A DNA stretch of 64,000 bases from Parapedobacter sp037190485 (GTDB taxonomy: Bacteria; Bacteroidota; Bacteroidia; Sphingobacteriales; Sphingobacteriaceae), in contig JBBCJB010000006.1 in NCBI GenBank assembly GCA_037190485.1, positions 62,001 through 126,000 on the forward strand. Direction: 5' to 3'. Shown here piece by piece: positions 8,642 to 17,665 of the stretch. How positions within the stretch are numbered: position 1 is the stretch's first letter; every line of letters starts with the position of its first letter. Both the position numbers and the translations under genes were made by a program. Below the pieces are notes generated by a model that was not told the DNA's origin, ran no database searches, and worked only from the letters and a program-made list of their open reading frames with translations.

Positions 8642-9972
8642 GATTTGAGTCGGTATTCGGGGTCGGTCACGTCATAGAGCTTGCCGACCATTTTCAGCTG
8701 GCGGTACAGCAGGAACGCCACGATGGCGGCCAACGAGACGAACACCGCGGTGAATAGGTAGAACGAGTAGACGATGCCCGGCATCGGTGTCACCGCATCG
8801 GCCGTGCGCATGATGCCGTGGATGATCCAGGGTTGGCGCCCCACTTCGGTGACGATCCATCCCGCTTCGACCGCGATATAGCCCATCGGCGTGGCGATGA
8901 CGAACAGGCGGAGCAACCACCTGCTTTGCAGCCAGGCCTTCCGTTTCCAGAGCGCCACGAAATAGATCAAGGCCAATAGCAGCATCAACATTCCCAGGCC
9001 CACCATCACCTGGAAGGCGTAATGCGTAATGGCTACCGGGGGCCAGTTTTCCCTCGGGATGTCGTTCAGGCCTGTCACCGGCTTATCGATGTCGCCGTGG
9101 GCCAGGAAACTCAGCAAGCCCGGCACCTTGATGCCGTAGTCCACGCGCCCTTCGGCTTCATTGGGGATGCCGCCGATCAGGAACGGTGCGCGGGCTTCGG
9201 TATTGAAATGCGCTTCCATGGCCGCCAGTTTGGCGGGCTGCCGCTTGGTCACATCCTTGGCCGAGATGTCGCCGCTGATCGGTTGCAATACCGCCGCGAT
9301 GCAGGCGAAAAGCGCCGAAATGCGGAACGCGCTGGTGTGGAAGGCCACATTTCTGCCTTTGAGGATCATCAAGGCATGCAGTCCCGCCACGGCGAACCCC
9401 GTGGCGACGAATGCGGCCAGCGTCATGTGCAGGGCCTGCGAAAACCAGGCGTCGTTGAACATGGCCTTGATTGGGTCGATGTTCAGGTACTTCCCGTCGA
9501 CGAAATCGAAGCCCGCGGGGCTATTCATCCATGCATTGGCGGCCACCACCAGGATGCCCGAGGCCAATCCGCTCAGGCCCACCACCACGCCCGTGAACCA
9601 ATGGAACCAAGGCCTGAGCCGATCCCAGCCGTAGAGGAAAAAGCCAAGCGCGATGGCTTCGACGAAAAAGGCGGTGCCCTCCAGCGAAAACGGCATCCCG
9701 AAAATGGGGCCGGCGTGTTCCATGAATGTGGGCCACAACAGGCCGAGCTCGAACGAAAGCATGGTGCCCGATACCGCGCCTGTGGCAAACAGGATGGCTA
9801 CGCCCTTGCTCCAGGCCTTGGTCAGGCCTTTATAGATGCCATTGCCGGTCTTGAGGTAGATGAAATGGGATACCGCCATGAAAAACGGCATGACCATGCC
9901 CACACAGGCGAATATGATGTGGAATCCAAGCGACATGGCCATCTGTGAGCGGGCGGCGATGAAATCGTCCAT
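8638..9972 (-). CDS. cydA: Cytochrome bd oxidase subunit I, short Q-loop type
   Basis: Haem-bearing subunit of cytochrome bd, 444 aa. The N-terminal SLGFHIIFACVGM contains the haem b595 ligand histidine (about residue 18). AGPIFGMPFSLEGTAFFVEAIALG, and the second half with QVMVGLGM, are family motifs; the loop with GDISAKDVTKRQPAKLAAME is the quinol-binding Q-loop. The protein is shorter than the long-Q-loop E. coli enzyme, so it belongs to the short-Q-loop class. It is the first gene of the cydAB operon; the 180-bp gap to the divergent histidine kinase gene must hold the promoter, but no good consensus match was seen. Confidence 0.95.
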   Translation of the reverse strand: MDDFIAARSQMAMSLGFHIIFACVGMVMPFFMAVSHFIYLKTGNGIYKGLTKAWSKGVAILFATGAVSGTMLSFELGLLWPTFMEHAGPIFGMPFSLEGTAFFVEAIALGFFLYGWDRLRPWFHWFTGVVVGLSGLASGILVVAANAWMNSPAGFDFVDGKYLNIDPIKAMFNDAWFSQALHMTLAAFVATGFAVAGLHALMILKGRNVAFHTSAFRISALFACIAAVLQPISGDISAKDVTKRQPAKLAAMEAHFNTEARAPFLIGGIPNEAEGRVDYGIKVPGLLSFLAHGDIDKPVTGLNDIPRENWPPVAITHYAFQVMVGLGMLMLLLALIYFVALWKRKAWLQSRWLLRLFVIATPMGYIAVEAGWIVTEVGRQPWIIHGIMRTADAVTPMPGIVYSFYLFTAVFVSLAAIVAFLLYRQLKMVGKLYDVTDPEYRLKS

Positions 9973-10139
9973 GATGTAACAATTGCGTTAGAAAACTTAA
10001 CAGGCATAAAGGTACGGTTTGGCGGCGTATGTTGGAATGGTCCAGTCGATTAGGGCGTAGCTAAAGATAATTTGTATCGGTTCTAAATTGCGGGGTGGGA
10101 GCGCCAGGTATTCGTTATTCGAACGTCGAATAGATTACG

Positions 10140-10147
10140 TACTTTTG
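10140..10147 (+). promoter_or_regulatory. -7 element (TACTTTTG) four bases before the histidine kinase ATG
   Basis: TACTTTTG matches TAnnTTTG and is followed by TGCG and then the ATG at 10152. A transcript starting at the normal distance would begin at or near the start codon, implying leaderless translation. The same spacing recurs at engB (13288-13300). The -33 box is weak. Confidence 0.4.
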
Positions 10148-10151
10148 TGCG

Positions 10152-11477
10152 ATGACCAAACAGGTAGTACAACCAATCAAGGCCCGTATCGGTCGGATCA
10201 TTGACATGCTCATCGGCGGCGCGTCAACACTGACACTCGAAAACAGGCTGTTCAATTCGATGTGCCTGATTGCCATGTTCATCATGGTCTTCAACATCCC
10301 GTTCAATTATTTTTCGGGCTTGGAGATTACGTCGGGTATCTTCGCGTTGATCACGTTATTCTTGGCCCTGATGTATTATTTGGCGCGTTTCCGGCAGCGG
10401 CTCACGGTGAGCGTGGTCGTTTCGTCCGTGCTGGTCATCGCGCTCTTCGCCGTCAATTACTTTTTCAGCGCGGGCATACGCGGCGCTACCTTGCTGTCGA
10501 TGATGCTGGCATTCACGCTCATCATCATCGTTTCGCCCAAGCGGCTGTACGCATTGTGGGTCTCGCTCTGCTTGTTCGTGGTGATGGGCCTGCTCTGGAC
10601 GGAATACCATTATCCCGATACCATGCAGGTTGCCTACGAGGACAACCAGGCTAAGTTCATCGACATCGCCATGACTTATGCCACGGGCATCGTGGTCAGT
10701 TTCTTCAGCCTGTTTTACCTCAAGGAAGCCTACAGCAAGGAAAAGCGTTCGGCTGAGCGGCGGGCCATAGAGCTTGAGCGGTTGGATGCCGAAAAGCTTA
10801 AGCTGTTCTCGATCGTCTCGCACGACCTGCAGGCACCGCTGTCTTCGTTGCACAGCTATGTCCGCCTGATCGCCAGCGACCGATTGACACCCGATGAGCG
10901 CAAGCAGGTGGAGCGCGGCCTGTCGAACGCACTCCACGGCACGCAGGAAATGCTTTCCAACCTGCTGGTCTGGTCGCAGGGCCAGCTGCGGGGGCATCGG
11001 GTAGACCTGGTGCGCAACAACATCAAGGATGTGCTGATGCCCGTGCTTGACGTCCAGAAAATCTATGCCGGCCAGAAGAAAATCACGCTCGAATCCGAAA
11101 TCGACGATTCGCTCGAAGCGTTGGTGGATCGAGACATGCTGCAATTGATCGTGAGGAACCTGATCAACAACGCCATCAAGTTCACGCCGCCGAATGGCCA
11201 TATCCGCGTATTCGCGTCGCGTTCGGCAACGGATGATTGCCAGATCGTGGTGCAAGACGACGGCATCGGCATCCCAATCGAAAGGCAAGCCACCCTGTTC
11301 TCCTTACACACGCAGTCTACCTACGGCACCAACAACGAGCGCGGCATCGGGCTGGGGCTGTTCCTGTGCAGCGAATATGCGCTGGCACAGCACGGCCACC
11401 TCACGTTCAGGAGCGAACCTGGCCGCGGCACGACGTTTTTCCTGACGCTGCCGATCATGAAGCCTTCTTCCACTTGA
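10152..11477 (+). CDS. Orphan membrane sensor histidine kinase
   Basis: 441-aa sensor kinase. The N-terminal part has about six hydrophobic segments between residues 35 and 200, so the sensing part is inside the membrane with no large periplasmic domain. The kinase core follows: H-box FSIVSHDLQAPLSS with the phospho-accepting His at about 224, N-box RNLINNAIKFTPP, G1 DDGIGIP, and G2 GIGLGLFLCSEYA with a final GTTFFLTLPI. No response regulator is adjacent, so the partner is unknown. Its 3' end overlaps the convergent redoxin gene by 23 bp. What it senses cannot be told. Confidence 0.92.
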   Translation: MTKQVVQPIKARIGRIIDMLIGGASTLTLENRLFNSMCLIAMFIMVFNIPFNYFSGLEITSGIFALITLFLALMYYLARFRQRLTVSVVVSSVLVIALFAVNYFFSAGIRGATLLSMMLAFTLIIIVSPKRLYALWVSLCLFVVMGLLWTEYHYPDTMQVAYEDNQAKFIDIAMTYATGIVVSFFSLFYLKEAYSKEKRSAERRAIELERLDAEKLKLFSIVSHDLQAPLSSLHSYVRLIASDRLTPDERKQVERGLSNALHGTQEMLSNLLVWSQGQLRGHRVDLVRNNIKDVLMPVLDVQKIYAGQKKITLESEIDDSLEALVDRDMLQLIVRNLINNAIKFTPPNGHIRVFASRSATDDCQIVVQDDGIGIPIERQATLFSLHTQSTYGTNNERGIGLGLFLCSEYALAQHGHLTFRSEPGRGTTFFLTLPIMKPSST

Positions 11478-12069
11478 TGGTACAGCCCACCGCCTTGGTG
11501 GTGTTCGGATCCGGTTTGCCGCCCGTTTGCAATGCGGCGATGGCATCTTCCACGAATTTCGTGTCTGGATTGCCTTCGCGGCTGTCATTGTCGATGGCAC
11601 CGATGTACTGCAACACGTTCCCGCGATCCGTTTTCTGCAGCAGGAACGTGTGTGGGGTGTGCGTCGCCGCGAATCGCTTGGTGATCACGTGGTCGGGATC
11701 CAGCAGATAGGGGAACGTGAATCCCTTGTCTTTGGCGCGCTGCTGCATTTTTTCGAATGATTCGTTGGCATCCACCCCCGCGTCGTTCGGATTGATGGCG
11801 ATGACCGGATATCCCTGTTTCCGGTACTGTTCGTCGAGCGCGATGATGCGGTCTTCATAAGCCACGGCCACCGGGCACGTGTTGCAGGTGAAGATCAGGA
11901 TGAACCCCTTCGCATCGGGGTAGTCGGCCAGGGCCACCTGCTTGCCATCCACATTTTTGAGGCGGAAGTCTTCCACCACGTCACCGATCTGGTATCCGGC
12001 ATTGGTTGCCGGCTTGTTGGCCGATAGCAGGACGGCCAGTCCCAACACAAATACGCTGATTGCTTTCAT
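11455..12069 (-). CDS. Exported redoxin/thioredoxin-fold protein
   Basis: 204-aa thioredoxin-superfamily protein with an N-terminal signal peptide (MKAISVFVLGLAVLLSANK). The fold is AhpC/TSA-like: GDVVEDFRLKNVDGKQVALAD, then FTCNTCPVAVAYEDRI with a CxxC pair (CNTC), a long insert with INPNDAGVDANESFEKM, and FAATHTPHTFLLQ with the cis-proline. Such 'thioredoxin family' proteins are common in Bacteroidota and are probably periplasmic reductases or peroxidases. The gene lies directly upstream of nothing on its strand except the end of the kinase gene and 11 bp downstream of the TlpA-like gene, so those two are likely one operon. It resembles the first half of the fused protein at 26609-27799. 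Confidence 0.85.
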   Translation of the reverse strand: MKAISVFVLGLAVLLSANKPATNAGYQIGDVVEDFRLKNVDGKQVALADYPDAKGFILIFTCNTCPVAVAYEDRIIALDEQYRKQGYPVIAINPNDAGVDANESFEKMQQRAKDKGFTFPYLLDPDHVITKRFAATHTPHTFLLQKTDRGNVLQYIGAIDNDSREGNPDTKFVEDAIAALQTGGKPDPNTTKAVGCTIKWKKAS

Positions 12070-12080
12070 GATTTATTTTT

Positions 12081-12569
12081 TTATTGAATGATTGCTAGGT
12101 AACTGTCTTCCAGTTGGCGGTAATCAAATTCACGCTCCTTGAAAATGCGCACGCCCTTTTCGGTATTCACGAAGAGCGTGGCCGGTATCGCGCCCGACCA
12201 TTCCGTGCTCACCTTGGGGATAAACTCCTGTTCGTTGCGTTCGTCGAGCAGGATTACCTCGCTCTTGAAGCCTTTCTCCTGCACGAATTTAGACACGTTG
12301 CCGTGGTTTTTCTTCGCATCCAAGCTAACAAACAATACGCGCAAAGGTTTGTCGCCGTGATTTTGCTGCAACTGCTCGAAATACGGCATCTCGGCCACGC
12401 AGGGCGCGCACCATGTGGCCCACAGGTTCACGACAAACGTCGTGTCCTTGCCATTGGCCAGGCGTCCCTCCAGCTCGGTGAGCGTGATGAGTGGCACGGG
12501 TGTTTGCGCTTCCGAGCGCCATGCCACGAGCGCCGTAAGGGCCATCGCACAGACGAAGAATCGTTTCAT
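12081..12569 (-). CDS. TlpA/ResA-like thioredoxin-fold protein
   Basis: 162-aa exported thiol-disulfide protein. The chosen start MKRFFVCAMALTALVAW gives a signal peptide ending near RSEAQ; an upstream in-frame ATG would add 33 residues and extend into the NlpC gene. VVNLWATWCAPCVAEMPYF contains the CAPC redox active site at about residue 60. The rest has the TlpA pattern with a conserved Pro in SGAIPATLFVN. It should act in the periplasm in thiol reduction, for example of cytochrome c apoproteins or other exported proteins. Its target is unknown. Confidence 0.88.
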   Translation of the reverse strand: MKRFFVCAMALTALVAWRSEAQTPVPLITLTELEGRLANGKDTTFVVNLWATWCAPCVAEMPYFEQLQQNHGDKPLRVLFVSLDAKKNHGNVSKFVQEKGFKSEVILLDERNEQEFIPKVSTEWSGAIPATLFVNTEKGVRIFKEREFDYRQLEDSYLAIIQ

Positions 12570-12622
12570 TGTCGTAAAGCTAAAGAAATAACTACTAAAT
12601 TGGTAGGAAAGTAACGGGATAA

Positions 12623-13240
12623 TTACTTTCTGGGCGTGCCCGCCCGGGTGAAGTATTTGTAGTACCACGCATCCCGGAGGTCGCTGATGATCACCCCTTT
12701 GCTCGTGGATACGTGCACGAATTTATTGTTCTGCAGGTAAATCCCCACGTGGTCGATGTCTTTGCGCCCGAATGAAAAGAAGACCAGGTCGCCCTCCCGT
12801 AGCTGGCGTTCGTACTTGCGCTTGATCTGCTCGGCCATTTCACGTGATGCCCTGGGCAGCGACGTGCCGTAGACATCGCGCAGCACCATGCCCACGAACG
12901 CCGAGCAGTCCAGCCCGCGCTGATCGGTGCCACCCAGCCGGTGGGGGGTCCCCATCCAGTCGTCGATGTAGGCATACAGCGCCGGTGTCTGGAGCGCGTT
13001 GGGGTTTACCCCCAGCACCTCGGCATAGCCTTCCAGCAACGCACTACCCGATGCGCGCACGCCGCGGGGCGAAGAGGATGCATCCGTGAGGATCGTGCCG
13101 CGCGGTGGTTTCTTGGCCGCGGTGGGCACCTTTCCGGGGGGGAGCGCATTCTTGCGGGTCAGGCATCCACTCAGCAGCACGGCCGTGAGCGACAGCGTGC
13201 AAAGCATGCGCAGGGTCGACGGGATCGGGACGGTACTCAT
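12623..13240 (-). CDS. NlpC/P60-family cell-wall hydrolase, lipoprotein
   Basis: 205-aa peptidoglycan peptidase. The lipobox LSGC follows a hydrophobic stretch (CTLSLTAVLLSGC), so it is probably anchored to a membrane. The C-terminal NlpC/P60 domain has the catalytic Cys in GLDCSAFVGMVL, the His in DIDHVGIYL and the polar third residue in FVHVSTSKG. A start at MSTVPIPST is preferred to an upstream ATG seven residues away. It probably cuts stem peptides of murein during growth. It is transcribed away from engB. Confidence 0.9.
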   Translation of the reverse strand: MSTVPIPSTLRMLCTLSLTAVLLSGCLTRKNALPPGKVPTAAKKPPRGTILTDASSSPRGVRASGSALLEGYAEVLGVNPNALQTPALYAYIDDWMGTPHRLGGTDQRGLDCSAFVGMVLRDVYGTSLPRASREMAEQIKRKYERQLREGDLVFFSFGRKDIDHVGIYLQNNKFVHVSTSKGVIISDLRDAWYYKYFTRAGTPRK

Positions 13241-13287
13241 TTCGTCCGCTAAGCTACGCAATCCATCGCGAATTGTCCAAGTATGCT

Positions 13288-13295
13288 TACCTTTG
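13288..13295 (+). promoter_or_regulatory. -7 element (TACCTTTG) four bases before the engB ATG
   Basis: TACCTTTG matches TAnnTTTG and is followed by CCGC and the ATG at 13300, the same spacing as at the histidine kinase. This suggests a leaderless or nearly leaderless mRNA. It also supports choosing the ATG at 13300 over the one at 13273. Confidence 0.45.
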
Positions 13296-13299
13296 CCGC

Positions 13300-13908
13300 A
13301 TGATCATCAAAACGGCTACGTTCGTATGCAGCAACACCCGGGTAGACAAATTGCCCGTGCCCAGCCTTCCGGAGTATGCCTTCATCGGCCGTTCCAATGT
13401 GGGCAAATCGTCGCTGATCAACGCCCTTACCGGCGATCGGCAGTTGGCCAAGACCTCCCAGACGCCAGGCAAGACCCAGCTGATTAACCATTTCCTGATC
13501 AATGAAGGCTGGTATCTGGTCGATCTGCCGGGCTACGGATTCGCCAAGGTATCCAAAAGCCACCGTGCGGCGTGGGAGAAATTCATCCGGCGCTACCTCC
13601 TGAACCGTGAAAACCTGCAATGCGTGTTCGTGCTCATCGACAGCCGGCATGAACCCCAGCGCATCGACCTCGAGTTCTGCTGTTGGCTCGGCGAGCACGG
13701 CGTCCCGTTCCTGTTGGTGTTCACCAAGGCCGATAAGTTGGCGGCGATCAAGGCCCAGGCCAACGTGGAGCAATTCAGGCAAGCGCTGCTGGAATGGTTC
13801 GAGGAGGCGCCGCGGGCGTTCCTGACCTCGGCCCAGAAGCGTGCCGGGGGCGAGGAATTGCTGGCCGCTATCGATGACATCAACCTTAATTTCGAGCCTC
13901 CCGTATGA
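13300..13908 (+). CDS. engB: Ribosome biogenesis GTPase EngB (YihA/YsxC)
   Basis: 202-aa P-loop GTPase needed for assembly of the large ribosomal subunit. G1 is GRSNVGKSS at about residues 31-39, G2 the SQTPGKTQ loop, G3 DLPGYGFA, G4 TKADK and G5 TSAQK, in the order typical of the TrmE-Era-EngA-EngB family. The start MIIKTATFVCSN is preferred because the promoter element lies between it and the upstream in-frame ATG. It overlaps the next gene by 4 bp (ATGA). Confidence 0.95.
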   Translation: MIIKTATFVCSNTRVDKLPVPSLPEYAFIGRSNVGKSSLINALTGDRQLAKTSQTPGKTQLINHFLINEGWYLVDLPGYGFAKVSKSHRAAWEKFIRRYLLNRENLQCVFVLIDSRHEPQRIDLEFCCWLGEHGVPFLLVFTKADKLAAIKAQANVEQFRQALLEWFEEAPRAFLTSAQKRAGGEELLAAIDDINLNFEPPV

Positions 13909-14753
13909 AGAACTACTTTTCGCTCGTGCTCTTCGCGCACAGTGTATTCGCCCTGCCGTTTGCGATCATCGGCTTTTTCCTGGCCATCGATACCACGCCG
14001 CATGGCTTCGACTGGCTCAAGCTGGTGCTCATGCTGGCGTGCATGGTCTTTGCGCGCAATGCGGCCATGGCCTTCAACCGATACCTTGACCGCGATATCG
14101 ACGCGGCCAACCCGCGCACGGCCATGCGCGATATCCCGGCCGGCCGGGTAAGCCCCCGCCAGGCCCTGACCTTCACGATCGCCAACAGCGTGCTCTTCGT
14201 CGCGGCCACGTGGTTCATCAATAGCCTGTGTTTCTACCTCTCGCCCGTGGCCCTGGCCGTGGTGTTGGGGTATAGCTATACCAAGCGGTTCACGCCGCTG
14301 TGTCACCTCGTGCTGGGGTTGGGGCTTGGCTTGGCACCGTTGGGTGCCTACCTGGTGGTTACGGGCGTTTTCCACGTGGTCCCGGTGCTGTACTCGCTGG
14401 CCGTGTTGTTTTGGGTGAGCGGGTTTGACATCATCTACGCCCTGCAAGACGAAGGTTTCGATCGCGCCAACCGCCTGCATTCCATACCCGCCTGGTTGGG
14501 CAGGCGGAAGGCGCTGCGCGTATCGGAGGTGCTGCACGTGCTGTCGGCCGTGTTCGTGGCGCTGCCGATGCTGTTCGTGCCGCTGGGCTGGCTTTATGGG
14601 GTAGGGGTGGCCTTCTATTGCGGGTTGCTGGTCTACCAGCACCGCATCGTTTCGCCCGATGACCTGAGCCGGGTCACCCGCGCATTCATGACCACCAATG
14701 GCATCGCCTCGGTCGTTTTTGCAGCGTTCTACCTGCTTGACGTGGTTTTTTGA
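13905..14753 (+). CDS. UbiA-family prenyltransferase (menaquinone pathway candidate)
   Basis: 282-aa polytopic membrane enzyme with about eight hydrophobic segments. The two Asp-rich motifs of UbiA-type aromatic prenyltransferases are visible: NRYLDRDIDAANPRTAMRD near residues 58-76 and YALQDEGFDRANRLHS near 180-195, which bind the Mg-diphosphate of the prenyl donor. It is of the kind annotated as 4-hydroxybenzoate octaprenyltransferase; in menaquinone-only Bacteroidota the close relative MqnP of the futalosine pathway is the more likely role, but the substrate is inference. Translationally coupled to engB. Confidence 0.85.
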   Translation: MKNYFSLVLFAHSVFALPFAIIGFFLAIDTTPHGFDWLKLVLMLACMVFARNAAMAFNRYLDRDIDAANPRTAMRDIPAGRVSPRQALTFTIANSVLFVAATWFINSLCFYLSPVALAVVLGYSYTKRFTPLCHLVLGLGLGLAPLGAYLVVTGVFHVVPVLYSLAVLFWVSGFDIIYALQDEGFDRANRLHSIPAWLGRRKALRVSEVLHVLSAVFVALPMLFVPLGWLYGVGVAFYCGLLVYQHRIVSPDDLSRVTRAFMTTNGIASVVFAAFYLLDVVF

Positions 14754-14868
14754 ATCGGGAGACGGAAGCCCGCGGAGCGAGGTCCAAATGCCCTTGTTTC
14801 CGCTTGAAAGTGGGTTCGCCATGGCGGCGGGGCATGCGAAAAAAAATGTTTTATGTGCGGCGCCATGT

Positions 14869-14899
14869 CTTGCAGATAAAACAAATTTATCTAAGTTTG
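14869..14899 (+). promoter_or_regulatory. Bacteroidota-type promoter of topA
   Basis: CTTG at 14869-14872 and TAAGTTTG at 14892-14899 are separated by 19 bp, a close match to TTTG-N19-TAnnTTTG. The topA start codon is 20 bp downstream. The element lies within an AT-rich patch of the otherwise GC-rich gap after the prenyltransferase gene. Confidence 0.6.
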
Positions 14900-14918
14900 C
14901 ACAAATCCGAAAAAATCA

Positions 14919-17243
14919 ATGGCGAAGAATTTACTGATTGTAGAGTCACCGGCGAAAGCGAAAACGATAGAAGGATACCTGGGTAAGGACTTTTTGGTCA
15001 AATCCAGCTACGGCCATATCCGTGATTTGGTCAAGACCGACGATGCGATCGACACCGCAGCTAATTTCAAGCAGAAATATGAGGTCCCGGCCGATAAGAA
15101 GGCCGTGGTCAGCGAGTTGAAGAAGCTGGCTAAAGCGGCCGAAACCGTCTGGCTCGCGTCCGACGAGGACCGGGAGGGAGAGGCCATTTCGTGGCACCTG
15201 TACGAAACCCTCGGGTTGCAGGAAGACCGCACCAAGCGCATCGTCTTCCACGAAATCACCAAACCCGCCATCCTCAAGGCCATCGAAACGCCGCGGCGCA
15301 TCGATTTCAACCTGGTGAACGCCCAGCAGGCGCGCCGCGTGTTGGATCGGCTGGTCGGCTTCGAGCTGTCGCCCGTGTTGTGGAAGAAGGTGAAGCCGTC
15401 TTTGTCGGCCGGCCGCGTGCAATCCGTTGCCGTGCGCCTCATCGTCGACCGGGAGCGCGAGATCAATCGCTTCCAGGCCGAGGCTGCCTTCAAGGTCGTG
15501 GCCATTTTCCATACGGGCCAGCCCAAGGAAGTGTTCAAGGCCGAGCTGCCGCAGCGCTTCGCGACCATCGGCGATGCCGAACGTTTCCTGGCCGACTGTA
15601 TACCGGCCGATTTTGCGGTCAATGGCTTGGAGACCAAACCCTCCAAGCGCAATCCCGCCGCGCCGTTCACCACCTCCACGCTGCAGCAGGAAGCCAGCCG
15701 CAAGCTCGGGTTTTCGGTGGCGCGCACCATGTCGGTTGCCCAGCGGCTGTATGAGGCCGGGCGCATCACCTACATGCGTACCGACTCGGTGAACCTGAGC
15801 GATACCGCGCTGCAAGGTGCCGAGGAAGAGATCCGGTCGGCCTACGGCGAACGATACCACAAGCGCCGCCAGTACCGCACCAAGTCGGCCGGCGCGCAGG
15901 AAGCGCACGAAGCCATCCGGCCCACCTACTTCAACCAGCATTCCATCGATGGCGATCCGGCCGAAAGGCGGTTGTATGAGCTGATCTGGAAGCGTTCCAT
16001 CGCCTCGCAGATGAGCGAAGCCGAGTTCGAGAAGACCACGGCCAAGATCGGCATATCCACGCGCACCGAAGAGCTGGTCGCCAGCGGCGAAGTGATGCGG
16101 TTCGACGGATTCCTGAAAGTCTATTTCGAATCGACCGACGAGGAGCAGGAGCTCAACACCGACGACGATTCGGGCAACGCCCTGCTGCCGCCGCTGCATC
16201 GGGGCCAGCGGTTGCAGTTGAAGAACCTCACCGCCACCGAGCGCTTTTCGCGCCCACCGGCGCGCTATACCGAGGCCAGCCTCGTCAAGAAACTGGAGGA
16301 GCTTGGCATCGGGCGGCCGTCTACGTACGCACCCACCATTTCCACCATCCAGAACCGGGGCTACGTGGTCAAGGAGGATCGCGACGGCAAACCGCGCGAC
16401 TACCGGGTGTTGGCGGTTGAGCAGGGCCAAGTGATCACGCAAACGAAGACAGAGACCACCGGCGCGGAGAAATCGAAACTGTTCCCGACGGACATCGGTG
16501 CCGTGGTCAACGATTTCCTGGTGGAACATTTCAAGGGCATCGTCGATTTCCATTTCACGGCCAAGGTCGAGAAGGAGTTCGACGAGATCGCCCAGGGCAT
16601 GAAGGAATGGACGGACATGTTGCACAGCTTCTACGGGCCGTTCCACAACGAGGTGGAAACCACCATCAAGCATGCCGACCGGGCCACCAATGAGCGCGAG
16701 CTGGGCATCGACCCCGAATCGGGCAAGCGCGTGAGCGTGCGCATCGGCCGCTTCGGCCCCATGGTGCAGATCGGGTTGACCGATGACGAAGAGAAGCCCC
16801 GTTACGCGAGTTTGCGGCCGGGCCAGATGATCGAGACCATCACGTTCGAGGAAGCCCTCGAGCTATTCAAGCTACCCAAGAAGGTCGGCGAGTTCGAAGG
16901 CAAGGAAATGACCGTTGCCATCGGCCGCTTCGGGCCCTACATCCGCCACAACAACGCATTCTATTCACTGCCCAAGGATGTCGATCCGCATGGGGTCAGT
17001 ACCGACAGCGCCATCCAGATCATCCAGGACAAGCGGCAGCGCGATATCGAGAAGGTGGTCAAGGTATTCGACGAGAATCCCGATGCCCGCATCGAGAACG
17101 GGCGTTGGGGCCCCTTCATCCGGTTCGGCAAGCAGAACGTCAAGATCCCGAAAGGTACCGAGGTGCAAAGCATCACGTATGAAGACGTGCTGAAATGGGC
17201 CGAAGCCGATGCCAAGAAGCCCAAGAAGAAAGGCAAGCGGTAA
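14919..17243 (+). CDS. topA: DNA topoisomerase I (type IA)
   Basis: 774-aa enzyme that relaxes negative supercoils. The N-terminal TOPRIM domain has MAKNLLIVESPAKAKT (catalytic Glu9) and ASDEDREGEAI at about 80-90 (DxDxE metal site). The active-site tyrosine is in GRITYMRTDSVNLS at about residue 285. The C-terminus has repeated topoisomerase modules with GRFGP twice or three times (RIGRFGPMVQIG, AIGRFGPYIRH, GRWGPFIRFG) instead of four-Cys zinc fingers, as is usual in Bacteroidota, and ends in a basic Lys-rich tail. Its stop overlaps the next start (TAATG). Confidence 0.97.
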   Translation: MAKNLLIVESPAKAKTIEGYLGKDFLVKSSYGHIRDLVKTDDAIDTAANFKQKYEVPADKKAVVSELKKLAKAAETVWLASDEDREGEAISWHLYETLGLQEDRTKRIVFHEITKPAILKAIETPRRIDFNLVNAQQARRVLDRLVGFELSPVLWKKVKPSLSAGRVQSVAVRLIVDREREINRFQAEAAFKVVAIFHTGQPKEVFKAELPQRFATIGDAERFLADCIPADFAVNGLETKPSKRNPAAPFTTSTLQQEASRKLGFSVARTMSVAQRLYEAGRITYMRTDSVNLSDTALQGAEEEIRSAYGERYHKRRQYRTKSAGAQEAHEAIRPTYFNQHSIDGDPAERRLYELIWKRSIASQMSEAEFEKTTAKIGISTRTEELVASGEVMRFDGFLKVYFESTDEEQELNTDDDSGNALLPPLHRGQRLQLKNLTATERFSRPPARYTEASLVKKLEELGIGRPSTYAPTISTIQNRGYVVKEDRDGKPRDYRVLAVEQGQVITQTKTETTGAEKSKLFPTDIGAVVNDFLVEHFKGIVDFHFTAKVEKEFDEIAQGMKEWTDMLHSFYGPFHNEVETTIKHADRATNERELGIDPESGKRVSVRIGRFGPMVQIGLTDDEEKPRYASLRPGQMIETITFEEALELFKLPKKVGEFEGKEMTVAIGRFGPYIRHNNAFYSLPKDVDPHGVSTDSAIQIIQDKRQRDIEKVVKVFDENPDARIENGRWGPFIRFGKQNVKIPKGTEVQSITYEDVLKWAEADAKKPKKKGKR

Positions 17244-17656
17244 TGAAAAAGGATTTGCCGGTCAATATCGTACAAGACATCTCCATCGCCGTGGTGCTGG
17301 AGAGCGAATCGCCGGGCGGCAAGGTGTGGAACGTGTACCTCATCAACCAGAAGCGGGTGCCCATCCAGAACGTGATGGTGAGTTCGAAGGGCTACGGTAC
17401 CAAGGACGAGAAGGAAGTGAAGACCTCGGTGCTGCGCCATTTCATCGGCGATATCGACCCCGCTGACTATGCCAAGATCGAAGCCATCGACGAGCAGGTG
17501 TTCGGCTTGACCAACGAATACTGGCTCAGCTACTACATCGACGGCACCATCTACGACAAGAAATACATCTTCCTGCCGGAAAGCATCATCGATGACAACC
17601 TCATCAAGATCCCCGTGCTGAACAAGCCGGGTGTGCTCATCGGCGGCAACAACTGA
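17243..17656 (+). CDS. Conserved hypothetical protein downstream of topA
   Basis: 137-aa protein with no recognised domain. The start at 17243 overlaps the topA stop by one base (TAATG), and the end is 9 bp before cmk, so it is part of a topA-cmk operon. There is no signal peptide or membrane segment. It has a compact mixed alpha/beta pattern, with conserved-looking stretches WNVYLINQKRVPIQNVMVSS and DKKYIFLPESII. A protein of this size and type is seen in this position in related Bacteroidota genomes as far as I recall, but no function can be stated. Confidence 0.75.
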   Translation: MKKDLPVNIVQDISIAVVLESESPGGKVWNVYLINQKRVPIQNVMVSSKGYGTKDEKEVKTSVLRHFIGDIDPADYAKIEAIDEQVFGLTNEYWLSYYIDGTIYDKKYIFLPESIIDDNLIKIPVLNKPGVLIGGNN

Positions 17657-17665
17657 TCGCAAGGC

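Noticed and set aside
14946..16673. A 575-codon minus-strand frame opposite topA
   Set aside because: Shadow of topA caused by strong third-position GC bias; no ribosome-binding site and no family features.
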